Shown piece by piece: positions 51,349 through 60,105 of a stretch of DNA of 64,000 bases. The DNA is from Acidobacteriota bacterium (lineage in GTDB: Bacteria; Acidobacteriota; UBA6911; JACQSX01). Location of the stretch: the NCBI GenBank assembly GCA_016211105.1, contig JACQSX010000023.1, forward strand, positions 62,001 through 126,000, in the 5' to 3' direction. The number at the start of each line of letters is the position of its first letter. Position 1 is the first letter of the stretch. The translations under genes and the position numbers were made by a program. The notes under the pieces were generated by a model that searched no databases, was not told where the DNA came from, and worked only from the letters and a program-made list of their open reading frames with translations.

Positions 51349-52351
51349 TCCGAAGGTGAACGAGCACCGCACGCGCGCAGGCTCGGAGCATGAACTTGGC
51401 CCCCACCTGAAGACACTTTTTCGTCTCGGACTGCTGGCACTGTCGTTCTGCGTGTCCCTTCTGCCGGTGAAAGCGGATGCCGAGACCCACGTGCTGATGA
51501 TTCGCGGTTCAGGGGGAGAACCGGCCTACGACCAGTTGTTTTCCAAGTGGGTAAGTCAACTAAGCGAGCAGTTAAGACCCATTGCGGACAGCATCGTTAC
51601 ACTGTCGCCTGACCTGGAGATAGCATCGACCCGGGAAAGTATTCTAGCTGCGTTCACAAAATATGAGGCGCTTGGCGGTAAGGATATATTCTTTTTATTG
51701 CTGATCGGCCATGGGAGTTATGACCAGAGCCGGTACCGATTTAACATTCCCGGACCGGATATCACCGCTGGGGAACTGAGTGCCGCCCTGGCAAAAATTC
51801 CTGCCCAAGTGGTGGTTGTGAACGGAACGTCCTGCAGTGGCGCTTCGTTGCCCCTCCTGAGTGGCAAGAACCGAGTGGTGATTACTGCCACTCGCAGCGG
51901 CAGGGAGAGCAATCCGCCGCGTTTTCTCGAGTTTCTCATCGACGGCCTGGACGGCCGCGCCGATACGGATAAGAATGGATCGGTTTCGCTCCTGGAACTA
52001 TTCCAGCACGCTCGCAGGAAAACCGCCCAATGGTATCAGTCTCAGAATCGGCTCGCCTCGGAACATGCTCTATTGGATGACACAGGAATTGGCAAAGGAA
52101 ACGAGGATCCAGCTCCTGGTTCTGCGGATGGCGCTTTCGCTGCATCACTGATCATCGTGCGTTCTGAAAGCCATTTTGCGACCACTTCAAAAGAGTTATT
52201 GGAGAGGAAGCAAGAACTGGAGGCAGCCATTGAAAAACTACGATTTCAAAAATCCACGTTGGGCGAGGACGATTACCAGCGGCAATTGGAAGCACTGGTG
52301 TTAGAGCTGGCGCGGATCAATAAGCAGATCGCAGAAGAGTCGCCTAGATAA
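51341..52351 (+). CDS. Caspase-like (C13/C14-type) secreted protein with EF-hand
   Basis: This is 336 residues with a signal peptide (RLGLLALSFCVSLLPVKADA). A caspase-type fold is suggested by LLLIGHGSYDQ (His124) and VVVNGTSCSGASLP (Cys165), the spacing and context of a His-Cys dyad in clan CD. An EF-hand-like loop DTDKNGSVSLLE (from residue 208) follows, and a C-terminal coiled coil (RKQELEAAIEKLRF, LARINKQIAEE). If active it would be a Ca2+-linked periplasmic cysteine protease, but activity is not shown. It overlaps the VWA gene by 8 bp and precedes the TPR/HEXXH gene. Placement in a MoxR-type operon is notable. Confidence 0.72.
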   Translation: MRDPKVNEHRTRAGSEHELGPHLKTLFRLGLLALSFCVSLLPVKADAETHVLMIRGSGGEPAYDQLFSKWVSQLSEQLRPIADSIVTLSPDLEIASTRESILAAFTKYEALGGKDIFFLLLIGHGSYDQSRYRFNIPGPDITAGELSAALAKIPAQVVVVNGTSCSGASLPLLSGKNRVVITATRSGRESNPPRFLEFLIDGLDGRADTDKNGSVSLLELFQHARRKTAQWYQSQNRLASEHALLDDTGIGKGNEDPAPGSADGAFAASLIIVRSESHFATTSKELLERKQELEAAIEKLRFQKSTLGEDDYQRQLEALVLELARINKQIAEESPR

Positions 52352-52377
52352 GGGAAAAGAAAGGGAACCGCAGAAAA

Positions 52378-54867
52378 ATGAGGCACAGGGTCAGGATCAT
52401 CAGTTGCCTGCTTTTGGCCACTGGTTGCAGCGGCTTGGCGCAGTCGCTGTCCAACGGGATGAAGGCATGGGACCGAGGGGATTATCAAACCGCGGAGAGC
52501 GCCTTGGCGCAACTGTCTCGTCGAGATCCTGCGGCGCGATTGGCCTATGCGCGTGTATTGCGAGAGATCGGGAAGTACAGCGAAGCGGAGGCCGTGGCCC
52601 GTGTCAGCGGGAACGATCCACGCATGGTGGTGGAACTGAGCCACGCACTACGCCTGCAAGGAAAGTACGAGGAGGCGGAGTCAGTGGTAACCGCCTCCTT
52701 GTTGCCCACGGGGCGGCTTGCTTACGCCGAACTGTTACGGAGGCGCGGACAGATAGCCAAAGCGCGAGAAGTGTATCAGGCCGTCGTCCAGGGGTCTCAT
52801 AAAGACTGGGAAAGCGCACTGGCCGCCGCTCAGTCTTTACAGAGATTAGAAGATTTCCACCGCGCCAACTCGGCCTTCCAGGATCTGTTGGACCAATATC
52901 CCGATAGCATCGAAATCCGGCTGGCTTGGGCGGATCTGTTTCTGGAAAAGTACAACGCGGCTGAAGCCATGGGACTCTACGAAGAAGTATTGAAAAAGAA
53001 TTCTCGCCACCCTTTAGCGCTGGTAGGCATGGCGCGGTGCATCTCCGACAGCGCAGATCCCCGGGGCCGTGAAGTGCTGGAACGGGCGCTCGAAACCAAT
53101 CAGAAATTCCCTGCCGTATTCCAGATTCTCGCTCGTCACCTCATCGAAGAAGAGCAGTATGAGGCCGCGGCCAAAGAACTCGATGCCGCCGAGAAGATCG
53201 ATCCACGAAACTTGGAGACCTGGTCGCTCCGCGCTGCGATCGCTTACTTCAGTCGCCGCGATTTTAAGACATTCTTCGACCAGATTGCCTCCGTTAACAG
53301 CCATTATGGAGAAGCCTGGCTCCAACTGGGAGAGTTGTGCGCGTCGCAACGGCGTTTCGAGGAGGCGATTGGGTTTTTTAACAAGGCGATTGGATTGTAT
53401 CCCGGGCTTTGGCGGGCGCATGCCGCCCTAGGAATTAACTTGCTGCGTCTGGGAGCCTACCAGGAGGGAAAGGAAGCCTTGGAGCGCTCTTACCGCGGTG
53501 ATCCTTTTCACGTTTGGACGGTCAACACGCTGCGGCTGCTGGATAGCTTCAAGTATTATCAAGATAGCCAGACGGCGCATTTCCGCGTCCGCATCCAAAA
53601 AAAGGAGGAAGTGCTTCGAGATCTGGCAGAAGATCTACTGGAGAGAAGCTATCAAGCCCTGACGGAGCGCTATCACTTTTCGCCGCCGTTTATCACCAAC
53701 GTAGAATTCTATCCCAATCATGAAGATTTCGCCGTGCGCACCCTCGGCGTCCCGGGGCTGGGGGCTTTGGGGGCAACTTTCGGCAAAGTCGTGGCTCTGG
53801 ACTCTCCCCTGGCGCGGAAGAAGGGAGAGTATAACTGGGCCAGCACACTGTGGCACGAAGTGGCTCATATTTTTGCGCTCAGCCTCTCCGATATGAAAGT
53901 GCCGCGCTGGTTGACCGAAGGGCTTTCAACCTACGAAGAGCAACTGGCACGACCCGGGTGGGGAAGAAAGATGGATCCAGTTTTTGTCGCAGCAGCGAAT
54001 AAGGGACAGTTGCTTCCCTTGAAGGAACTGAGCACCGGCTTTCTCCGTCCCAAGTACCCGGAACAGATTCTCGTGAGCTACACTCACGGTTCGCTGGTTT
54101 GCCGTTACTTGGCTGAGCAGTACGGCTGGGAGAAGTTGCGAGAGTTGTTGCGGGCATTTCGGGACAAGAACGAGGTGGAGGCTTTTCAATCCATTTACGG
54201 AAAGTCGTTGGAGCAATTGGACATGGAATTTCAGGCGTACCTGAAGCCGCGTCTGGCTCAGGTAGCGGCGCAGTTGGATATAAGCTCTACGACCGAGTAC
54301 ATGAAGCGGGTGCGAGAGGCCGAGGGCTACTTCAAGAGTGGCGAGTGGGCGAAAGCCGCCGAATCATACCGGCAAGCCGCCAGCGTGGAGCCAGAGCCGC
54401 GTTATCCGGTGAATGTATTTCTGAGACTGGGTGAGGCGGAGGAAAATCTGGGGAACGCGGAGGCTGCTGCGGAGGCTTTTCTCCAGGCGGGCCAACTTTC
54501 TGAGACGGGCGAGGAAGCCTATCGGCGTGCCTTTGACTTGGCGATGAAACGGAATCGGCAGGACGTGGCCGCCGCCGCTTACGAAAACCTTGTATTTCTC
54601 TATCCTGCCGACGCTGACTTGCATCTGGCTATGGGTGAGGCATGGCTGCGATGGAATCGGCCGGAACAAGCAGTTGCTCCGTTGAAGCGCGTGACTGAAA
54701 TCCCGAACGGTGACACGGCTCAAGCTTATTACCTTCTGGGGCGCGCGTATTGGAATGCGGGAAAGCTCGATCTGGCGCGCAAGGCGGTGCTGGCAGCCCT
54801 AGATATCGCCCCCGCTTTCGAGAAGGCGCAACAACTGTTGTTGCAAATTACGGAGAGCCGGAAGTGA
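52378..54867 (+). CDS. TPR protein with HEXXH gluzincin (peptidase MA-like) domain
   Basis: This 829-residue secreted protein has an N-terminal signal (VRIISCLLLATGCSGLAQ). TPR-type repeats (for example YAEAESALAQ, AARVLREIGKYSEAEAV, GDWESALAAAQSLQ) flank a central metallopeptidase-like domain. The zinc motif is WHEVAHIFAL, with His493, Glu494 and His497, and the third ligand is likely Glu514 in WLTEGLSTYEE. That arrangement fits the gluzincin MA-like family. More TPRs follow (about 660-829). It may process envelope proteins in concert with the neighbouring VWA and caspase-like proteins. The substrate is unknown. Confidence 0.87.
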   Translation: MRHRVRIISCLLLATGCSGLAQSLSNGMKAWDRGDYQTAESALAQLSRRDPAARLAYARVLREIGKYSEAEAVARVSGNDPRMVVELSHALRLQGKYEEAESVVTASLLPTGRLAYAELLRRRGQIAKAREVYQAVVQGSHKDWESALAAAQSLQRLEDFHRANSAFQDLLDQYPDSIEIRLAWADLFLEKYNAAEAMGLYEEVLKKNSRHPLALVGMARCISDSADPRGREVLERALETNQKFPAVFQILARHLIEEEQYEAAAKELDAAEKIDPRNLETWSLRAAIAYFSRRDFKTFFDQIASVNSHYGEAWLQLGELCASQRRFEEAIGFFNKAIGLYPGLWRAHAALGINLLRLGAYQEGKEALERSYRGDPFHVWTVNTLRLLDSFKYYQDSQTAHFRVRIQKKEEVLRDLAEDLLERSYQALTERYHFSPPFITNVEFYPNHEDFAVRTLGVPGLGALGATFGKVVALDSPLARKKGEYNWASTLWHEVAHIFALSLSDMKVPRWLTEGLSTYEEQLARPGWGRKMDPVFVAAANKGQLLPLKELSTGFLRPKYPEQILVSYTHGSLVCRYLAEQYGWEKLRELLRAFRDKNEVEAFQSIYGKSLEQLDMEFQAYLKPRLAQVAAQLDISSTTEYMKRVREAEGYFKSGEWAKAAESYRQAASVEPEPRYPVNVFLRLGEAEENLGNAEAAAEAFLQAGQLSETGEEAYRRAFDLAMKRNRQDVAAAAYENLVFLYPADADLHLAMGEAWLRWNRPEQAVAPLKRVTEIPNGDTAQAYYLLGRAYWNAGKLDLARKAVLAALDIAPAFEKAQQLLLQITESRK

Positions 54868-55022
54868 TCGTGTGGGTGTGGAGTGTGGAGCGCAGAATGA
54901 AATTTTCGGAGCAGGCACTTGGCTGGCAGATCCATGGTTTTAAGGTTGAAGACTTCGAAAATTGAATTGCGGCATCCTATTCGGATTGGAATCGATACAG
55001 GCCGAGGAGCAATCGGATAGAA

Positions 55023-55799
55023 ATGAAGTCAAATCATCATTCCGCTCTCTGTGCTTCCCATGCTGCATTCCGCAAATTGTGCCTTGCAGTTTCGGTGGTG
55101 TTGCTGGTGGTATTTTTTCCGCATCAGCGCGGCAAGGCCGACCTCCAAAATAAGTTTCATGTCGGCGAGTTCCATTTCGCTCGCATCGTGTTCCACACCC
55201 TAGACGATTCCCGCAACTTCCAGGATATGCCCCCGTGGGCGCACGATTATCCTCGAGCCGACCGACATCTTTTGAAGATCCTCGCTGAGGTCACCCATCT
55301 CCGAAGCTCCGGCGAGGGCTATCAGCTTGTCACTCTGGAAGACGACCAGATCTTCAAGTACCCGTGGGCCTATGTGTGCGAAGTCGGTTACATGAACCTT
55401 ACCGACAAGGAGGCGGCCACTTTGCGCGCTTATCTGGATCGCGGAGGCTTTGTGGTAGTGGATGATTTTCGAGGCGCCCAAGAATGGAATAACTTCACCA
55501 CGCAGATGCGCAAAGTTTATCCCGATCGAGGTTTTGAGCAACTGCAACTGAACCATCCCATCTTTCAGTGCTTCTATAACATTAAGACATTGGAGATGGT
55601 TCCTCCATATGCTCAGTACCTAGAACCCGCATTTTATGGTATGAGCGATGAAAAGGGTCGCCTGCAGATGATCGTAAATTTTAACAATGATATTGGCGAA
55701 TATTGGGAATGGTCCGACGAAGGCTGGATGCCCATTTCGCTTTCCAATGAGGCGTACAAATATGGAGTCAACTACGTGATTTATGCGCTGACTCACTAA
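55023..55799 (+). CDS. DUF4159 protein, secreted
   Basis: This 258-residue protein has a signal anchor (KLCLAVSVVLLVVFFPHQRG) and a DUF4159 domain. Conserved parts are FHFARIVFHTLDDSRNF, WAHDYPRADRHLLKILAEVT, FKYPWAYVCEVGYMNLTDKE, LRAYLDRGGFVVVDDFRGA and FYGMSDEKGRLQMIVNFNND. DUF4159 proteins occur with MoxR, DUF58 and VWA proteins; the function is not established. The gap to the TPR gene (155 bp) has no visible feature. The next gene starts 12 bp later. Confidence 0.93.
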   Translation: MKSNHHSALCASHAAFRKLCLAVSVVLLVVFFPHQRGKADLQNKFHVGEFHFARIVFHTLDDSRNFQDMPPWAHDYPRADRHLLKILAEVTHLRSSGEGYQLVTLEDDQIFKYPWAYVCEVGYMNLTDKEAATLRAYLDRGGFVVVDDFRGAQEWNNFTTQMRKVYPDRGFEQLQLNHPIFQCFYNIKTLEMVPPYAQYLEPAFYGMSDEKGRLQMIVNFNNDIGEYWEWSDEGWMPISLSNEAYKYGVNYVIYALTH

Positions 55800-55811
55800 G
55801 GAGTAAGGTAG

Positions 55812-56819
55812 ATGGACCAAAGAGAGACAGCTCAACTTGTAGAACAGACACACCAGACTTGCAAGCGCGTGCAACTTGAAGTGGCCAAGATTATTGTGGG
55901 CCAGGACGACGTGGTGGAAAAGGTGCTGATTACGTTGCTGGCGGGGGGCCATTCGATCATTACCGGCTTGCCGGGTCTGGCAAAGACTTTGCTAATCCAA
56001 ACTCTGGCGCAAACGATCGGCCTAAAGTTCCACCGCATCCAGTTCACCCCAGACTTGATGCCAGCCGATATTACGGGGACCGATATCCTGGAGGAAGATC
56101 ATCAAACCGGCCAGCGCCGGATGCGCTTCGTGTCAGGCCCCGTTTTTGCAAATTTGTTGCTCGCAGACGAAATCAACCGCACTCCCCCAAAAACACAAGC
56201 GGCTTTACTGGAAGCGATGCAGGAAAGGCATGTCACTGTCCGGGGACAGACTTACCCATTGGAACCGCCGTTTTTTGTGCTTGCTACGCAGAACCCAATC
56301 GAACTGGAGGGCACCTACCCACTGCCGGAAGCGCAACTGGACCGGTTTATGTTTAACATCTTGATCGGTTACCCTTCCGAATCGGAGGAGATCGACGTCG
56401 TGAAGAACACCACTGCTCTGCCACAAGATGCTCCTCAGCAGATTTTGACTCGAGAGGAGCTTTTGCGTATTCAAGAACTCGTCCGGCTGGTTCCCGTGGC
56501 GGATGACGTAGTCTCATACGCGGTTCAACTTGTTCGGAAGACACGGCCGGATCCAAGCGCTCCTGAGTTCGTGAACCGCTGGGTCAACTACGGCGCTAGT
56601 CCCCGTGCTGCACAATTCTTGATCTTGGGAGGGAAGGCGCGAGCTTTGTTGCGCGGCCGTTACAATGTGGCGATCGAGGATGTCCGCGTGCTCGCCGCGT
56701 CCGTGATGCGGCATCGGATTCTTTTGAATTTCCACGCGGAATCCGAGCAGATCTCCACGGACCAAGTGGTGGAAAAGCTGTTGCAAAACGTTCGAGAGAT
56801 GAAGTCGGGGCTGGCGTGA
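55812..56819 (+). CDS. moxR: MoxR-family AAA+ ATPase
   Basis: This 335-residue AAA+ chaperone-type ATPase has Walker A GLPGLAKTLLI, Walker B FANLLLADEINRTPPK, sensor 1 VLATQNPIELEGTYPLPEA and the winged C-terminal lid. MoxR proteins remodel or load VWA-domain partner proteins; several VWA proteins are encoded around it. It is 12 bp downstream of the DUF4159 gene. Confidence 0.96.
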   Translation: MDQRETAQLVEQTHQTCKRVQLEVAKIIVGQDDVVEKVLITLLAGGHSIITGLPGLAKTLLIQTLAQTIGLKFHRIQFTPDLMPADITGTDILEEDHQTGQRRMRFVSGPVFANLLLADEINRTPPKTQAALLEAMQERHVTVRGQTYPLEPPFFVLATQNPIELEGTYPLPEAQLDRFMFNILIGYPSESEEIDVVKNTTALPQDAPQQILTREELLRIQELVRLVPVADDVVSYAVQLVRKTRPDPSAPEFVNRWVNYGASPRAAQFLILGGKARALLRGRYNVAIEDVRVLAASVMRHRILLNFHAESEQISTDQVVEKLLQNVREMKSGLA

Positions 56820-56825
56820 GGATTG

Positions 56826-56999
56826 GGGGGTTCAGATTGCGGATTTCGGATGGGCAAAGTGAAAGGGTGGATAAAGGTTCGCGAGGCGATTTGGATGACA
56901 GCTCCGATAGGTACAAGATGGGTAAAAGATGAACCGAAATCGTAAATCCACAATCCAAAATCCACAATCTGAAATTCGCAATCCGCAATCCTTCATCGA
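56826..56999. repeat. GGATTGCGGATT-type repeat around the DUF58 gene start
   Basis: Left part: GGGTTCAGATTGCGGATTTC. Right part: CAATCCAAAATCC, CACAATCTG, AAATTCGCAATCCGCAATCC in the opposite sense. It resembles the degenerate copy at 25504. The right part encodes the first 20 or so residues of the DUF58 protein as annotated (NPQSEIRNPQS). Confidence 0.6.
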
Positions 57000-57867
57000 C
57001 CCTGTCGTGCTGCAGAAACTCTCCAATCTGCAACTGGTTGCCAAAGTGGTGGTCCAGGGGTTTGTCTCCGGCTTACACCGTTCTCCCTATCACGGATTTA
57101 GCGTGGACTTTGCCGAGTATCGGGAATACACCGAGGGAGACGACTTGCGCAACATCGATTGGAACGTTTTTGCGCGTAGTGATCGTTACTACGTCAAGAA
57201 ATATCAGGGAGAGACGAACACCGCGTTGCACTTTCTTGTTGATGTGAGCCGGTCCATGCACTATGGGTCGGGCGAGATCACGAAGCTGGAATACGCTCGC
57301 TTCTTAGTCGCATCGTTGGGCTACTTTGCCTTCCGCCAGAAAGATGCAATCGGATTGTATTTTTTTGACGACGCGATGCGCGAGTATCTGCCGCCTCGAC
57401 TGCGTCGAACCCACATGATTCGATTCCTGAGCATGCTGGCCAACGTCAGGGAAGGCGGTTCTACGGGCTGGCAACAGCCGCTGGAACAGATCGCGCAACT
57501 GGTGACGCGTCGTGGAATGATTGTGATCGTCTCTGATTTCTATAGCGAGCTGGAGGAGCTTTTTAAAGGGATCAGGCTACTGCGCTGCCGCGGGCACGAC
57601 GCCATCCTGTTTCAACTGCTGGACCCCTATGAATTGGAATTTCCCTTTGACAGGCTCGCACTGCTTGAAGATGCTGAAACCAAAGACAAGATTCTGGTGG
57701 TGCCGCAGGCCTCTCGAAAACATTATCTGGAGGCCTTTGCCAGCCATCAGGAAACGCTACGCGAACGCGCTCTCTCTGCGGGTGCCGACTGGATGCTGAT
57801 ACGAACAGACCATCCCCTGGATGAGGCTCTGCTGCGCTATCTGACACTGCGACATAAGCGTGGCTGA
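56929..57867 (+). CDS. DUF58 protein
   Basis: This is 312 residues from ATG 56929. Conserved DUF58 content starts at FIDPVVLQKLSNLQLVAK and includes GFSVDFAEYREYTEGDDLRN with IDWNVFARSDR, and a VWA-like segment (FLVDVSRSMHYG, LVTRRGMIVIVSDFYS). The first about 24 residues (NPQSEIRNPQSF) come from intergenic repeat DNA, so the true start may lie further in or the repeat was absorbed into the gene. DUF58 proteins partner with MoxR. It lies 109 bp after moxR. Confidence 0.9.
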   Translation: MNRNRKSTIQNPQSEIRNPQSFIDPVVLQKLSNLQLVAKVVVQGFVSGLHRSPYHGFSVDFAEYREYTEGDDLRNIDWNVFARSDRYYVKKYQGETNTALHFLVDVSRSMHYGSGEITKLEYARFLVASLGYFAFRQKDAIGLYFFDDAMREYLPPRLRRTHMIRFLSMLANVREGGSTGWQQPLEQIAQLVTRRGMIVIVSDFYSELEELFKGIRLLRCRGHDAILFQLLDPYELEFPFDRLALLEDAETKDKILVVPQASRKHYLEAFASHQETLRERALSAGADWMLIRTDHPLDEALLRYLTLRHKRG

Positions 57868-57994
57868 AAAGTATGAGAAAATTTTTTCAACCAGACTCAA
57901 CCCGGTTCCACGGTCACGGCGTTCCGTCCCTCCCCCTCTGTCCAGCGCGTCGTGCTTCCAGCCTTAGGGTGACGAGATTGGTGAGGGGCACCTG

Positions 57995-59974
57995 ATGCAG
58001 TTTCTAACTCCTCTCTTTCTGGCCGGCCTAGCAGCGATCGCCGTCCCGCTCTGGTTTCACTTAATTCGCAAAGAACAGGCGGCACGCGTTCTATTCAGCT
58101 CGTTGATGTACGTGCCGCCTAAGGAACAGGAACTAATCCGGCGGCAGCGATTGCGGCACTGGCCGCTCTTCCTGTTGCGCTCACTGCTGATCGTGCTCAT
58201 GGTGTTGGCGTTGTCCCGCCCGTACTGGAAAAATTATGCGGGTGGTTGGTCGCCGGCATCCCTGGCTCGCGTGGTGCTGCTGGATAACTCACTCAGTATG
58301 CGCGCCGGAAGCCGCTGGACAACGGCGCAGGCGGCTGCCGAGCGCGAAATCGTGTCGGTACCGGCGGGGAGCGAACTCACCCTGGCGCTCGTCTCTGATC
58401 GTGTAGAAATGCTGAGTGAGCTGGGGGAGGCGAGCAGCGCTCTTCTTGCGAAATTGAAACGCGCAGAACCAACCTATCGAGCCACGCGGCTGGACCAAGG
58501 TATCCAGGTCGCCGGCGACCTGTTGAAACAATCGCGCATGGGGACCAGAGAGATCGTCCTGATCTCCGACTTCCAGAAAAATGGCCTGCATCTCTCTTCG
58601 TGGAATATCCCACAAGGGGTCGGGTTGCGCACGTTTACTCTTCCTGCGGCGGGGACAAACCTATCGATCGCCGACGTCCAGATTTCCGCCGTAAGTTACG
58701 AAAATGCGCCATCGGAAGATCTCATCGTAAGGGTACAGAATTGGGGAACCTCTGAGGCGCGGGACATCTCCGTGGAATTACGGTTCCGTGATCAGGTTGT
58801 CCAGACCCAGCGTGTGGCGGTTGTGGCAAAGGGCGCGGCGCTGGCTCACTTCAATGCTCCCGACTTGGAGAGCGAGCCGGTGGTACGCCTGGTGCTACAC
58901 CTGGCTGTCGCGGATTCACTAGCCGAGGACAACTGGTTCTTTATGACGCTACGCAGGCAGCAAAAAATTCCCGTAGTGTTGGCGGCCACCGGCGCTGCAC
59001 GCCTTTTCTTAAGCGAGGCGCTCAGTCCCCCCGGGGCCATGTGGGAACTGCGGAGCGACTTCGGTGGCGACTCGTTAAAGAAGGCACGAGTGGTGATTCT
59101 CAACGATCCATCCGACATCCCGACCCACGTAGCCTCGTGGGTCCAGGAGGGGGGTGGCTTGTTGATTTTCTCCGGCGCACACGCGGGCGAAGAGTTAAAA
59201 TCTCCGCTGCTTCCCGTGACCGTGCAGACAAACAGTATTCTGCGACGGGAGCGCGACGAAGCCTTGTGGCTTGCCGATATCCAGTGGCAGCATCCGATAT
59301 TTCAGATATTTGCAGACCAGCAGAAGCGTTACTTTAGCAGTGTTCATTTTTACGGATATACGGGAAATGTGGCCTCACCGGAAAGTAAGGTGCTGGCCCG
59401 CTTCAGCTCAGAAAGTCCTGCACTGGCAGAAAAGGGATACGGCCGGGGACGCGTGCTATGGTTCGCAAGCACGGCATCTAACGAATGGAACGATTTTGCT
59501 ATACGCCCGGCCTTTCTCCCGTTTGTACAGCAGATGGTTAGCTACCTTGCAGGGACTTACAGCCAAGCAGCGCCTCTTCGGGTAGGAGAACGATTGGATT
59601 TAGCTCCCTGGGGGGGATCGGAAGCGGTGGCCATCGACCCCCTGGGCCACCGACTTGCAATAGACCGACCGCTACTGGATTTAGAGGAACCGGGATTCTA
59701 CGAGCTTCGATACAATCGCAGGAGCGACTTCACCGCAGTTAACATCCCGACCTCGGAATCGGACTTACAAGCGGAACCGGTACAACAGGTTCAAGCGCGC
59801 GCTGGCAGCGCTCGCGCCGTTGCCGCACATCTTTCAGCGGCGACGCTGGAACACCGGCAGGGCTGGTGGAGAATCCTACTGTTGGCTGGGGTTTTGGTGG
59901 TGCTGGGGGAGTGGATGCTTGCCGATTTATATTACGGTACAATCTATCCAACCGGTAAATTCACGAATTCTTAA
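57995..59974 (+). CDS. BatA-like VWA membrane protein
   Basis: This is 659 residues with an N-terminal BatA segment (MQFLTPLFLAGLAAIAVPLW, then PLFLLRSLLIVLMVLALSRP), then a VWA domain with MIDAS Asp97 in LLDNSLSM and SDFQKNG. A long beta-rich and glutamine-amidotransferase-like middle (EGGGLLIFSGAHAGEELK; GYGRGRVLWFASTASNEWND) is followed by a C-terminal TM helix (ILLLAGVLVVLGEWMLADLY). It forms with the 49069 protein a pair of similar VWA-type membrane proteins. The family role in envelope stability is inferred. A 127-bp gap precedes it. Confidence 0.9.
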   Translation: MQFLTPLFLAGLAAIAVPLWFHLIRKEQAARVLFSSLMYVPPKEQELIRRQRLRHWPLFLLRSLLIVLMVLALSRPYWKNYAGGWSPASLARVVLLDNSLSMRAGSRWTTAQAAAEREIVSVPAGSELTLALVSDRVEMLSELGEASSALLAKLKRAEPTYRATRLDQGIQVAGDLLKQSRMGTREIVLISDFQKNGLHLSSWNIPQGVGLRTFTLPAAGTNLSIADVQISAVSYENAPSEDLIVRVQNWGTSEARDISVELRFRDQVVQTQRVAVVAKGAALAHFNAPDLESEPVVRLVLHLAVADSLAEDNWFFMTLRRQQKIPVVLAATGAARLFLSEALSPPGAMWELRSDFGGDSLKKARVVILNDPSDIPTHVASWVQEGGGLLIFSGAHAGEELKSPLLPVTVQTNSILRRERDEALWLADIQWQHPIFQIFADQQKRYFSSVHFYGYTGNVASPESKVLARFSSESPALAEKGYGRGRVLWFASTASNEWNDFAIRPAFLPFVQQMVSYLAGTYSQAAPLRVGERLDLAPWGGSEAVAIDPLGHRLAIDRPLLDLEEPGFYELRYNRRSDFTAVNIPTSESDLQAEPVQQVQARAGSARAVAAHLSAATLEHRQGWWRILLLAGVLVVLGEWMLADLYYGTIYPTGKFTNS

Positions 59975-60105
59975 GATGCCAAGGACTAGGATCAGTCTAT
60001 AAAGGTTTCTTTTTTTTCACAAATGGGGCAATACAGCTTATCATTGATGTCAGATAACCATCTCGCGTCTTCGAGGCTGCGCGCTTTCGCTGTGGGAGAG
60101 ACGGA

